This document shows, one piece after another, positions 15,506 to 24,579 of a DNA stretch of 30,492 bases. The notes under the pieces were generated by a model. It saw only the letters and a program-made list of their open reading frames with translations. It was not told the DNA's origin and searched no databases. The stretch is from assembly GCA_964539855.1 (NCBI GenBank), contig CAZIJR010000003.1, positions 1 through 30,492 on the forward strand, given 5' to 3'. Numbering within the stretch: position 1 is the stretch's first letter; every line of letters starts with the position of its first letter. Made by a program: the position numbers and the translations under genes. Source of the stretch: XYD1-FULL-39-28 sp964539855 (lineage in GTDB: Bacteria; Patescibacteriota; Minisyncoccia; Minisyncoccales; Staskawiczbacteraceae).

Positions 15506-17734
15506 ATGAAAAATAAAAACATTCTTATTGTCGCTCCATATTTTTATCCGGAAGGAGGCGGATTAGAATTATACGCATCCAAAATAAGTAACTATTTATA
15601 CAAAAAAAATAATGTTACTGTGGTCTGCGCAACAAAAACCGCATCTAGAATAAAAAAGATAAAAAAATTAGAAATAATAAGAAGTCATCCAAGTTTCTTT
15701 ATTTCCAACACGCCAATTGATTTTAAATTAAAAAAAAGGATAAAAGAAATTATAGAACTAAAAAAAATAAATTTAATTATAGCTCACTCCCCTGTCCCAT
15801 TTTACGCTGATATGGCGGAAAAAATAGCAAAAGAAAAAAATATTCCTTTTGTTTTACATTATCATGTCAGTTCCTTATACAGAAAAAAGGGTTTTATGAA
15901 TCTAATTGTTTTTGTTTACGAAAAATTTTTTGAGAAAAAATTATTTAAAACAGCCAAAAAAATAATTTGCAACTCTACCTACGCCGCATCCAGAAAATTA
16001 TCCGCATACAAAGATAAAACAACAATAGTCCCGCCATTCATTGATTTAAATAAATTTAAGCCAACAAAATTAAATAGAAAGAGCGTGTTGTTTGTTGCCC
16101 AATTAGGAAAATCTTCTGAACAAAAAGGTCTTAATCATTTAATTACTGCGTTCTCTGGTTTTCTTAAGAAAAACCCAGAATACGATTTGGTTATCGTAGG
16201 TGACGGAACCAAAAAAAAATATTATGAGAAAGGGGCGAGCATTTTAAACCTAAAAAATAAAATTCGTTTTTTGGGTAATATAAACCAAAAAAAAATACCA
16301 GAAATTTATGCATCATGCTCCTTTGTTGTTATTCCGTCCCTATCCAATATGGAAGGCACAACCACCGTATTGTTTGAAGCAATGGCCTCCGGAAAACCCG
16401 TGATAGCTGGTAACGTAGGTGGAATAACCCACATCCTAAAAAAAGAAAAAACAGGCATACTTGTTAATGCAAATAATATAGATCAGCTTGCTAAAAAAAT
16501 GGACGAGCTTGCAAATAATAAAGCTCTATATAATAAATTTGTTAGAAATTGTGCTGAAGGATCTAAAAAATATGCACTAAAAACAAGATTAAAGGAAATA
16601 GAGAAAATTTATGAATCGGCCATAGAAGAAAAATATGCTATTTTTCATCCTTACTTAAATAATATTGGAGGATCGGAAATTGTTGCTCTTTCCCTGGCAA
16701 AGAAGCTAAAAGCTGATGTATACACCACGAATATTGATTTAAAAAAAATAAAGGAAATGGGGTTTTCTAAACTAAATATTTTCTCTATCGGCAAAGTGCC
16801 GAACAGCCCTGGGTTAAAGCGCCAAATTGCTTTCCTAAGGTTTAGAATGCTTAATCTTAAAAATAAATATAATTTTTATATAATCTCAGGAGACTGGGCA
16901 ATGTCTGGGGCAGTAAAAAATAAGCCAAATTTATGGTACGCCCTTTCTCCCCTTAATGAGATTTGGCAGTTTAAAAGTTATGTGAAAAATCTACTACCAT
17001 TTTGGCAGAAGCCTTTTTTTGAAATATGGGTTTTGATAAACAGATTTATTAGTAAAATCTATATAAACGAGATAAACGTTTTGGCGTGCGACTCAAATAT
17101 AGTCAAAGATCGAATAAAAAAATTCTTTGGTAAGGATGCCACTACGATTTACCCTGGAATAAAAACTTCGCAATACAAACATTCTACCTCAAAAAACTAT
17201 TGGCTATCTGTAAATAGACTAATTGAAACAAAAAGAATCGATCTTCAACTATCTACCTTTGCCGAAATACCAAAGGAAAATTTAATTATTGTGGGGAGCT
17301 ACGAAAAAACAAACCATTTTTTCCGATATATAAAATATTTAAAAAAAATCCAACCCAAAAATGTTAAAATAGAATCATGGGTCACGCAAAAAAAATTAAT
17401 TCAGCTGTACTCTGAATGCAAAGGAGTTATAGCCACGTCAAAAGATGAAGATTTTGGAATGAACGCTGTCGAAGCAATGGCCTCCGGAAAACCTGTAATA
17501 GCGCCGAATGAAGGCGGGTATAAAGAGACGATAGTAAATAAAAAAACAGGAATCTTAATTAATAATTTAAACAAAAATAGCCTTATTAGTGCAGTAACAA
17601 AAATGAGTAGGGCAATAGAAAAAAACCCGCTAAGTTTTAAAAATAACTGCCAGAAAAGAGCAGCTAAATTTGATGAACATTTATTTATAAAAAAACTTAT
17701 AAACAGCATCTACATCTACACCAACCAATCTTAG
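15506..17734 (+). CDS. Fused tandem GT4 glycosyltransferases
   Basis: 742 residues made of two complete GT-B enzymes. Domain 1 (1 to about 370) starts ILIVAPYFYPEGGGLELYA and has the EX7E motif in EGTTTVLFEAMASGKPVI. Domain 2 (about 375-742) starts KYAIFHPYLNNIGGSEIV, exactly like a normal GT4 N-terminus, and has EX7E in EDFGMNAVEAMASGKPVIAP. There is no stop or long linker between them. Both should transfer a sugar from a nucleotide donor with retention. A bifunctional enzyme adding two successive sugars is the simplest reading; a lost stop codon between two neighbours would explain its origin. Its 3' end overlaps the convergent GT2 gene by 54 bases. Confidence 0.9.
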   Translation: MKNKNILIVAPYFYPEGGGLELYASKISNYLYKKNNVTVVCATKTASRIKKIKKLEIIRSHPSFFISNTPIDFKLKKRIKEIIELKKINLIIAHSPVPFYADMAEKIAKEKNIPFVLHYHVSSLYRKKGFMNLIVFVYEKFFEKKLFKTAKKIICNSTYAASRKLSAYKDKTTIVPPFIDLNKFKPTKLNRKSVLFVAQLGKSSEQKGLNHLITAFSGFLKKNPEYDLVIVGDGTKKKYYEKGASILNLKNKIRFLGNINQKKIPEIYASCSFVVIPSLSNMEGTTTVLFEAMASGKPVIAGNVGGITHILKKEKTGILVNANNIDQLAKKMDELANNKALYNKFVRNCAEGSKKYALKTRLKEIEKIYESAIEEKYAIFHPYLNNIGGSEIVALSLAKKLKADVYTTNIDLKKIKEMGFSKLNIFSIGKVPNSPGLKRQIAFLRFRMLNLKNKYNFYIISGDWAMSGAVKNKPNLWYALSPLNEIWQFKSYVKNLLPFWQKPFFEIWVLINRFISKIYINEINVLACDSNIVKDRIKKFFGKDATTIYPGIKTSQYKHSTSKNYWLSVNRLIETKRIDLQLSTFAEIPKENLIIVGSYEKTNHFFRYIKYLKKIQPKNVKIESWVTQKKLIQLYSECKGVIATSKDEDFGMNAVEAMASGKPVIAPNEGGYKETIVNKKTGILINNLNKNSLISAVTKMSRAIEKNPLSFKNNCQKRAAKFDEHLFIKKLINSIYIYTNQS

Positions 17735-18535
17735 AATTTTGCCCCCATAATACACGATTAAAACAAAAAAATAATAAGACAAACAATAATTAGCGTATTC
17801 CCTACCCCAATTTTTCCTCGAGATCAAAAGAGCTTCTTTCCACTGATCTTTTTTAAATTTTACACTTTTACATTCTGGATGGAATCTATATGTAGACAGC
17901 AACGAAGGAATATAATAAAACTTATATTTTTTTCTAAATCTAAGCCACAGATCATAATCCATTGCCAGGTGATAATCATTGTTTAAATAGCCCATTTCGT
18001 CAAGAACATCTTTTTTATAAAAAACCGACGGCTGTACAATAAAAAAAAGATGATAAACCCTACTCCAAACCCTGATTAATTCACCATAGGAAAATTCCCT
18101 CCCAGACCTTATGGTAATTTTTCTACTATTATCCCAGACCTCTCTTCCTGCCCCAAAAACTATTTTGGCGTTTCTGTTCTCTTTAAAAAAATCCGATACT
18201 TTTTTAAGCGCTCCTGCCTCCAGCACATCATCGCTACAAAGCCAATTAGCCACTTCTCCCGAGCACATTTTAAAACCCTCATTTATAGCCTGACTCTGCC
18301 CACTATCCTTTTTAGAAAACCACTTGAACGACAGTCCGTTACATCTTAAACCAAAATTATTGGATTTAATTAGTTTGTCATATTTTTTTATTATAGAAAT
18401 TGTGCCGTCAGAGGATGCTCCATCCATTATTATGTATTCCAGGGAAAAATCTCCCTCTTGGGTTATAACAGACTTTATCGTTTCCTCTATAAATTTTGCT
18501 TGATTTAAAGACGGCGTTACAATAGATATCTTCAT
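17681..18535 (-). CDS. Family 2 glycosyltransferase
   Basis: 284 residues. The GT2 start MKISIVTPSLNQAKFIEETI is clear, followed by the nucleotide-binding IIMDGASSDGT (36-45), KDSGQSQAINEGF, and the DxD-equivalent CSDDVL (100-105). One hydrophobic stretch near the C-terminus (YYFFVLIVYYGG) may touch the membrane. Expected to be an inverting cytoplasmic enzyme adding one sugar of the repeat unit. It is the last gene of the - strand glycan run, 7 bases after the GT4 gene at 18543-19583. Its end overlaps the end of the convergent double GT4. Confidence 0.9.
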   Translation of the reverse strand: MKISIVTPSLNQAKFIEETIKSVITQEGDFSLEYIIMDGASSDGTISIIKKYDKLIKSNNFGLRCNGLSFKWFSKKDSGQSQAINEGFKMCSGEVANWLCSDDVLEAGALKKVSDFFKENRNAKIVFGAGREVWDNSRKITIRSGREFSYGELIRVWSRVYHLFFIVQPSVFYKKDVLDEMGYLNNDYHLAMDYDLWLRFRKKYKFYYIPSLLSTYRFHPECKSVKFKKDQWKEALLISRKNWGREYANYCLSYYFFVLIVYYGGKILRLVGVDVDAVYKFFYK

Positions 18536-18542
18536 TGGTTAA

Positions 18543-19583
18543 TTATAAAATAATTTTTTCATATACTTTTATAATCTCTTTAGCTATATTATCCCAGCTA
18601 TAACTCTCAGCCAACTGATAACTATATTTTTCCTTATTATCTAGGGCTTTTTGAAGTGCTTCTGCTATACTATTAATATTATTGGGGTCACATTTTAATG
18701 CATTATTAAAGTTATTTTGATATGAATAAGGTCTATCGGCAATTACAAGTGGCTTACCTGACGCCATAGCCTCCAGACAGGACAGGCTTTGGCTTTCAGC
18801 TGAACTTGGTAAACAAAAAACTGCAGAAGCCTTATATGCGCTAGCTAATAATTCTACATCATCAAATATCCCCTGGATCCAAAATAAATTACTAGATGAA
18901 TCTATTTCTTTTTGAAATTCTACTGAATACCCTAACTCAGACGAAAACGGCTTTCCAATAAAAACACCTTTAACGCCCACCTTTTTTATGGCTTTAGCCA
19001 AATTTAATGGATTTTTTCGTTTTATAATATTTCCTGTAAACAATACAAAGTCCTCTAATTTATATTTATTAAAAAAAACATCTTTCTTAGATTTAAAGAA
19101 AACCTCATCCACGCCGCTAGGAATAATAGTTATTTTTTCTGGATCTACTTTGTATCTTTCAATTACAAATAATTTCTCATCCTTGTTAAGAACAATTATA
19201 TGATCAGCTAATCCAATCATTTTTTTTGTTCTAAGGTAGTTAGTACTCTCCCCAATCGCCACCGCAGCAGATGATAAGCAACGCAAAATACTAGTTTTCA
19301 ATCGAGAAATTTTTGGCCCTCCAAAAAATGTGCTGATAACAATTTTTTTATCGTGGCTAGCAAAAAAGCAGGTTTCAAACATGCCGGGAGGGTTGCCAAA
19401 AATGTGTAGAATGTCTATCGATTGATTATATTTATAATAGTCTATACCTGAAACGTTAACACCTGTCTTTTTTACAGCATCTAGCGTTTTTACGCATTGT
19501 ATTTCAAGACCACCATAAACTATTGGCAATGGATACTCCGGCAGTAATACGATCTTTTTTCCAAATAATTTGTTAGGTATCAT
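18543..19583 (-). CDS. GT4 family glycosyltransferase
   Basis: 346 residues, GT-B fold. The N-terminal acceptor domain has LLPEYPLPIVYGGLEIQ, and the C-terminal donor domain starts near FVLFTGNIIKRKNP. The EX7E motif is intact in ESQSLSCLEAMASGKPLVIA. A retaining sugar transferase that should act on a lipid-linked acceptor at the inner membrane face; the sugar is not predictable. Its start overlaps the end of the preceding GT4 gene by 11 bases, which suggests translational coupling. Confidence 0.9.
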   Translation of the reverse strand: MIPNKLFGKKIVLLPEYPLPIVYGGLEIQCVKTLDAVKKTGVNVSGIDYYKYNQSIDILHIFGNPPGMFETCFFASHDKKIVISTFFGGPKISRLKTSILRCLSSAAVAIGESTNYLRTKKMIGLADHIIVLNKDEKLFVIERYKVDPEKITIIPSGVDEVFFKSKKDVFFNKYKLEDFVLFTGNIIKRKNPLNLAKAIKKVGVKGVFIGKPFSSELGYSVEFQKEIDSSSNLFWIQGIFDDVELLASAYKASAVFCLPSSAESQSLSCLEAMASGKPLVIADRPYSYQNNFNNALKCDPNNINSIAEALQKALDNKEKYSYQLAESYSWDNIAKEIIKVYEKIIL

Positions 19584-20745
19584 TATTAATTTCTAAAGCT
19601 TTGCTAAATATTTTCACCATATTTTCTGTATATATATCCCACCTTATACTATTCTCAACAAATTTTCTTCCGTTTCTGCTTAATTTTTTCCATAAAGCCG
19701 GGCTGTTAACTAATTTTTCCACTCCTATGGCAATTTCATTGGGGGCCCCTGGATTGATAATTAGAGCATTTTTTTCATTCGTCAAAACCTCGGAGGCACC
19801 ACAACCTGTCGTTACGATAACAGGCGTTCCACAAGCCATAGCTTCAAAAACTGATAAGCCCCAGGTCTGAGGATAATTGGGATAAATGAATACATCTGAA
19901 ACTTGATAATTATTAATCAGTTCTTCGTCACTCACAGCCCCCAAAAACCTTACATTGTTGTTTAGATTATATCTTTTTACCATTTTGTATATTTTATCTG
20001 CATATGCTGGGCTAAACTCATTTGTACCTATATGAAAAAATTTAAAATTAATTTGCTTCTTTTCTAGTATGTTCAAGGCAACAATAATATCCTCTAATCT
20101 CCTGTGCGGAAAAAAAATACTATTCGCGAATATTCTTATAACTTTATTAAAATCACTTTTTGGGATATATTGAAAATCATCAATATTTAAACCACTTCTA
20201 ACTACCACTCCTTGCCTACCATAGACTTTTTTTAGTTTTCCATTATTAACTCTATCTAAAACACAAACTTCATCTAAAATTAAAGGATTTTCAATAATTT
20301 TTAAGAATAAAACCTTATTAAATACATTCGCAAAAATATTATGACCTTGATTGGGATTTGGCAAATCGTTCATCGTCCAAACTATGGTCGCTGAGGAATT
20401 AATAAATTTTTTGTATATCGCACCACAAATAAAAACATGACGGTCGTGAACATTCAAGATGTCTAGGTCTCTATCAATTAATTTCGTTACTCTAAAAATA
20501 CTATAAAAAAAACTTTTGCAAAATTTTTCTATAAATCCTATTCCAGAATTTTGATCGCCTTCTCGAAAAAGATAAGAAATTTTTAATTTTGAGACTAAAT
20601 TTGAATAGCATTTTTCTTTATTATAAAAGGTAGTGTAAACAACTACATTATGTCCCATTTTTTGCAAACATATAGCCAACTCCAATGCTTGTCTCTGTGT
20701 CCCTCCTTTTATATTAAGATCCCAAACCAAAATGCCAATTTTCAT
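19573..20745 (-). CDS. GT4 family glycosyltransferase
   Basis: 390 residues, GT-B fold, beginning MKIGILVWDLNIKGGTQRQA with the usual Gly-rich acceptor loop. The donor domain has FRFLGAVSDEE-like spacing (VRFLGAVSDEELINNYQ). The EX7E position reads QTWGLSVFEAMACGTPVI, so the first Glu is Gln (codon CAG) while the second Glu is kept. The rest of the motif is normal and some GT4 enzymes tolerate this change. It overlaps the next GT4 by 11 bases and follows the PLP enzyme by one base. Confidence 0.9.
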   Translation of the reverse strand: MKIGILVWDLNIKGGTQRQALELAICLQKMGHNVVVYTTFYNKEKCYSNLVSKLKISYLFREGDQNSGIGFIEKFCKSFFYSIFRVTKLIDRDLDILNVHDRHVFICGAIYKKFINSSATIVWTMNDLPNPNQGHNIFANVFNKVLFLKIIENPLILDEVCVLDRVNNGKLKKVYGRQGVVVRSGLNIDDFQYIPKSDFNKVIRIFANSIFFPHRRLEDIIVALNILEKKQINFKFFHIGTNEFSPAYADKIYKMVKRYNLNNNVRFLGAVSDEELINNYQVSDVFIYPNYPQTWGLSVFEAMACGTPVIVTTGCGASEVLTNEKNALIINPGAPNEIAIGVEKLVNSPALWKKLSRNGRKFVENSIRWDIYTENMVKIFSKALEINNDT

Positions 20746-20746
20746 A

Positions 20747-21952
20747 TTATTCTTTTATAAATTTCTTAACGAAGGATTCAAAGGCAAAAATTATATAGTC
20801 TAAATCCTTTTTAGATAAATCCTGATGACAGGGAATATAAAATCCATTTTTATCTATCCAACTAGCAATAGGAAAATTTTTTTCTGAATTACCAAATAGT
20901 TTTTTATATATCGGCTGGCTAACCAAAGGCATCATATACCGGGTTTCTATGCCTCTTTTTTCAAGAAATAAAATTAAGTCATTTCTCCTTATTCCTAAAC
21001 TTTTTATAACGATTGGAAAAACCATAAAAGCATGCTCATTGTAAGGCTGGCTTATGGGAAGTTGAAAAAAATCAGAAAACTTGGCTAACCCATTAATTAG
21101 ATAAGAAGCATTAACTTTTCTATTTTTTAACATCTGGTCCTTTTCGCCTAAGCCGGCTAGTCCTAGGGCGGCCTCAAATTCCGTTAATCTGTAATTATAT
21201 CCAACCCTTACAAAGTTAAATCTTCTATCCACTAACCTAAAAAGGTCTTCGTCATCAGTAATATTATTATCATCGTCAATATTAAGATAAATTGGATCTC
21301 TTCCATGGTTCATAAGGCTTTTCATAACAGTAGCATATTCTAAATTATTAGTAGCTACAATTCCACCTACTCCTGTAACTAAAAGATGTGCGACATAGGT
21401 TGAATAACATGCTATGTCCCCCAGGGATCCAACTGGTTGGTTTTTATACTTTACAAACATTGCTTCGCAGGAATCCTCAATCGTCTTTAATTTATGACTT
21501 TTTGCTATGTCTAAAATTTCATCCATATTTGCGGATAAACCAAACATATGAACAGGCATTATTGCCCGGGTTTTCTTCGTTATTTTTTCAGATATTTTAC
21601 CTGCATCAATATTATAATAATTTCGATCAACATCAACAAATATTGGCTTCAAATTATTTTGCAAAATAACATTTGGTGTAGAAACAAAGGTTATAGCTGG
21701 AACAATTATTTCATCCCCATTTTTCCAACCATGAAGCTCCTTTAGGGTATGAACTGCCATCTGCAATGCACTAGTTCCGCTGTTTGTAAAAAATGCAAAT
21801 TTCCTATTATGAATCCTGGCAAATTTTATTTCCAATGCCTTCGAAAATTTTCCATGCGAAAGCCTACCTGTTTTTAATATATCTTTTATAAATTGCTTTG
21901 CTTTTAACGATATGTTAACCGTGCCAAGCGGAATATTTCTTTTTTTTATCAT
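20747..21952 (-). CDS. DegT/DnrJ/EryC1-family PLP enzyme with His in place of the catalytic Lys (ColD-like dehydratase candidate)
   Basis: 401 residues. Fold-type I motifs are present: NSGTSALQ (57-64, phosphate binding), DEIIVPAITFVSTPN, and IEDSCEAM with Asp160 (pyridine nitrogen). The segment that carries the Schiff-base lysine in sugar aminotransferases reads CYSTYVAHLLVTGVGG, and His189 (codon CAT) stands at the lysine position. In GDP-4-keto-6-deoxymannose 3-dehydratase (ColD) and the E1 dehydrase the same lysine is a histidine, and the enzyme removes the 3-hydroxyl instead of transaminating. The C-terminal DKNGFYIPCHQDL also resembles ColD as I recall it. Context (gmd and an fcl-like gene upstream) fits a GDP-dideoxysugar route. 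Ordinary aminotransferase function looks unlikely without the lysine. Confidence 0.75.
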   Translation of the reverse strand: MIKKRNIPLGTVNISLKAKQFIKDILKTGRLSHGKFSKALEIKFARIHNRKFAFFTNSGTSALQMAVHTLKELHGWKNGDEIIVPAITFVSTPNVILQNNLKPIFVDVDRNYYNIDAGKISEKITKKTRAIMPVHMFGLSANMDEILDIAKSHKLKTIEDSCEAMFVKYKNQPVGSLGDIACYSTYVAHLLVTGVGGIVATNNLEYATVMKSLMNHGRDPIYLNIDDDNNITDDEDLFRLVDRRFNFVRVGYNYRLTEFEAALGLAGLGEKDQMLKNRKVNASYLINGLAKFSDFFQLPISQPYNEHAFMVFPIVIKSLGIRRNDLILFLEKRGIETRYMMPLVSQPIYKKLFGNSEKNFPIASWIDKNGFYIPCHQDLSKKDLDYIIFAFESFVKKFIKE

Positions 21953-21968
21953 AAGACTGATTTTTTGA

Positions 21969-23474
21969 TTAAACTCTTTTAAAAAGATCTTTTATATCTT
22001 TAGGGATTACCCTCCACGATAACAATAAATATAAGCATATAATAAATGCTCCTGTTGTATATCTAATTAGTCCTGAAGGAAAATACAAAACAATAGCAAT
22101 GGAAAAAACAACACACAAAACAACGACAATGGCATGATAAAAAATCGGACGCCATACAAGATTTATTTTTCTTTGGGTTTTGTTTCTAATATACAAAGGA
22201 CCAAACCAGGTATTGGTTACCAGTCCCGCAACAAGTGTTCCAAGCGCAACACCAAATATCCCTAAAGGCTTAACCAGGATAATAGATATTGCTAAGTTAA
22301 GCAAACCTTCAGCAATCCCGATTACAACAACGCTATTGGTAGGATTTAAACCGTTAATCAGACTGGCATTTGAAGTGCCAAAAGAAGATATATAGACATA
22401 CCCCCCGATTGCAAGAGCCACAGCCAATCCGCCATATGCAGCCGCTCCAGCCCAAAGGCCAATAATTAACTGCGAATAGATGACTCCTCCTATTAAAATT
22501 AATCCACCACCTATTATCTGTAGGATAGTCGAGTTATTATATGTCTTTTGAATCCAAACCCAGTCACCTTTAGCCGTAGCCTGACCATACATGGGCCAGA
22601 GCGCAGCATTTAGTCCGGCGACCATAAGAAGGCCTATTTGAAAAAATTTAAAAGTTATTGCATAGGGAATCACTTTTTCTGGTCCTAAAAAATTGCTAAT
22701 AACAAGATTATCTGTGTTCCAAATTATAAGAACGACTATTTGCAAAATTAAAAATCGAATTCCACTTTTAAATAAAAAGGCTGTAGAGGGAGCACTCACA
22801 ATCTTTTCTCCCAATCTAGGACGAATATTTGGGTTAGTAAGGAATAAATGAACCCCGCTTATAACCCCGACTAAAAGACCTCCTAACCCCGTAAAAAGGG
22901 CAAGGGCTACTAAGTTTCCGCTAATTAAAACGGTTACTATTAAAGCTGCCAGTGCCATCACTGAGCGAAGGGCTCCATAAACACGGTTCCAATAAACTTT
23001 TTGAAGCCCCGAAAAAACTGCAGAAAAAATAGTCGTTGGTATCTGTAGAATAACAAAAAAGATTATCGCTAAAAGTGCTGTTTTCGCTTCTCCTTGAAAA
23101 TTAGATGGAATTTTCCCTAATATGCTGGTCCACCCCGGGAATAAGTAATTGATTATTATTATTATTATAAAAAATAAAATACTAAGCTTTAAGAGCAACC
23201 CAACAGAACGAGCGAGAACATTCCTTTGGTGAGTCGGATTTGGGGTTTTAGCTATTAACGTAAGAGCAGCAAGTCCAATCCCAAAATCAGAAATCCATAG
23301 ATAGGCCATAACGGAAGCAATAACAAGCCATATCCCATAACGAACAGGACCAAAATAACTTAAACCAATTGGGACCGATATTAATCCCGAAACAATAGAA
23401 ATAATAGTTGCTCCGTAACTGGCGCATCCTGAAATCAAAAAATTTCTTCTACGATCTATATTAAAATCAATCAT
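21969..23474 (-). CDS. Wzx-type polysaccharide flippase (MATE/MOP superfamily)
   Basis: 501 residues with about 14 predicted helices spread over the whole length and few charged residues in them. The N-terminus (RRRNFLISGCASYGATIISIV) with SVPIGLSYFGPVRYGIWLV is typical of the polysaccharide-synthase/Wzx family (lipopolysaccharide O-unit export). It would flip the lipid-linked repeat unit from the cytoplasmic to the outer face, where the ligase/polymerase acts. It lies between the nucleotide-sugar genes and the glycosyltransferases, as in O-antigen loci. The ATG follows an A-rich leader with no Shine-Dalgarno sequence. Confidence 0.9.
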   Translation of the reverse strand: MIDFNIDRRRNFLISGCASYGATIISIVSGLISVPIGLSYFGPVRYGIWLVIASVMAYLWISDFGIGLAALTLIAKTPNPTHQRNVLARSVGLLLKLSILFFIIIIIINYLFPGWTSILGKIPSNFQGEAKTALLAIIFFVILQIPTTIFSAVFSGLQKVYWNRVYGALRSVMALAALIVTVLISGNLVALALFTGLGGLLVGVISGVHLFLTNPNIRPRLGEKIVSAPSTAFLFKSGIRFLILQIVVLIIWNTDNLVISNFLGPEKVIPYAITFKFFQIGLLMVAGLNAALWPMYGQATAKGDWVWIQKTYNNSTILQIIGGGLILIGGVIYSQLIIGLWAGAAAYGGLAVALAIGGYVYISSFGTSNASLINGLNPTNSVVVIGIAEGLLNLAISIILVKPLGIFGVALGTLVAGLVTNTWFGPLYIRNKTQRKINLVWRPIFYHAIVVVLCVVFSIAIVLYFPSGLIRYTTGAFIICLYLLLSWRVIPKDIKDLFKRV

Positions 23475-23528
23475 TTTTTAGTAAATAAAAATTTAGATTA
23501 CAATTTATCTAAAGATATTTCTATTGGG

Positions 23529-23547
23529 AGCATATATTTTATATGCT
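23529..23547. repeat. Small AT-rich palindrome between fcl-like and wzx genes
   Basis: AGCATATA/TATATGCT with a three-base centre, in the only sizeable spacer (23475-23606) of the - strand glycan run. It lacks a T tail on the - strand. It could be an operator or a chance AT palindrome. Nothing else is evident in this spacer. Confidence 0.35.
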
Positions 23548-23606
23548 TAGTGCTCTGTAAAATTATTAAATGTGTTCTTTTTCTATAAAAACCTTTAGAA
23601 ACTCAT

Positions 23607-24563
23607 CTACTTGAATTTATTGCCTTTTGTCCCGTTTAAATACCAATCTATGGTTTTTTTAAGTCCAGTTTCAAAACTTGTTCTTGCACTAAAACCAAAC
23701 TCTTTTTTTGCTAGAGACACATCTAAACATCTTCTTAATTGCCCATCGGGCATAGATTTATCCCATATTATCTCCCCTTTAAAGCCGACTATTTTTGAAA
23801 TCAAATAAGCTAGTTTTTTTATAGAAATTTCATTGCCGGATCCGATATTAACTGGATCTGATCTATTATACTTTTCTGTAGCAAGGATAATCGCCTCAGC
23901 ACAATCTTCTACAAACAAGAATTCTCTTCTAGCCCTTCCAGTACCCCAAACAACTATATTTTTTTTATGATGTTTTACGGCCTCAAAGCATCTATTTATT
24001 AGTGCCGGTATAACATGCGAACTGTCTAAATCAAAATTATCCCCGGGACCATAAAGATTAACTGGCATTAAAAATATTGCGTTAAATCCATACTGTTGCC
24101 TATATGCCTCTGCTTGAACCAAAAGCATTTTTTTAGCCAGCCCATATGGAGCATTTGTCTTTTCTGGATACCCTTTCCATAGGTTTTTCTCTCTAAAGGG
24201 GACGGGGGTAATTTCTGGATAGCAACAAATTGTACCAATAGCCACAAATTTTTTTACCCTAGCCCTTCGCGCCTCCTCCATAAGATGAGAGCCCATCACA
24301 AGATTATCATAAAAAAATTCTCCGGGTTTTTTTCTATTGACTCCTATACCGCCCACCCTCGCCGCCAAATGAATAACCACATCCTGTCCTTTAACCGCTT
24401 TCTGACAATTTTTTTGATTTCGTAAATCTATATCCTTAAATGTAGGTAAAAACAAATTTTTTTCCAAAACACCTCTTTTTTCTAATAGGTTTTTTACCAA
24501 ATGCCTTCCTAAAAATCCGTCTCCGCCTGTTATTAATATTTTTTTGTTCTTAAGGTTGTCCAT
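23607..24563 (-). CDS. fcl: GDP-L-fucose synthase-like epimerase/reductase (fucose or colitose synthase)
   Basis: 318 residues from the ATG at 24563. A TTG eight codons upstream (24587) is possible but would overlap gmd and adds no conserved residue. Extended SDR: NADP-binding ITGGDGFLG (11-19), HLAARVGGI, catalytic Tyr140 and Lys144 in YGLAKK, Cys113 in GTICCYP, and His183 in SSHVIPAL, matching the Cys109 and His179 epimerisation pair of E. coli GMER. The Ser107 position is Thr111. The family converts GDP-4-keto-6-deoxymannose to GDP-fucose, and the close homologue ColC makes GDP-colitose from the 3-deoxy substrate. The ATG lies 16 bases after the gmd stop. Which sugar it makes cannot be decided from sequence. 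Confidence 0.88.
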   Translation of the reverse strand: MDNLKNKKILITGGDGFLGRHLVKNLLEKRGVLEKNLFLPTFKDIDLRNQKNCQKAVKGQDVVIHLAARVGGIGVNRKKPGEFFYDNLVMGSHLMEEARRARVKKFVAIGTICCYPEITPVPFREKNLWKGYPEKTNAPYGLAKKMLLVQAEAYRQQYGFNAIFLMPVNLYGPGDNFDLDSSHVIPALINRCFEAVKHHKKNIVVWGTGRARREFLFVEDCAEAIILATEKYNRSDPVNIGSGNEISIKKLAYLISKIVGFKGEIIWDKSMPDGQLRRCLDVSLAKKEFGFSARTSFETGLKKTIDWYLNGTKGNKFK

Positions 24564-24579
24564 TCCCGATAATGGTGAA

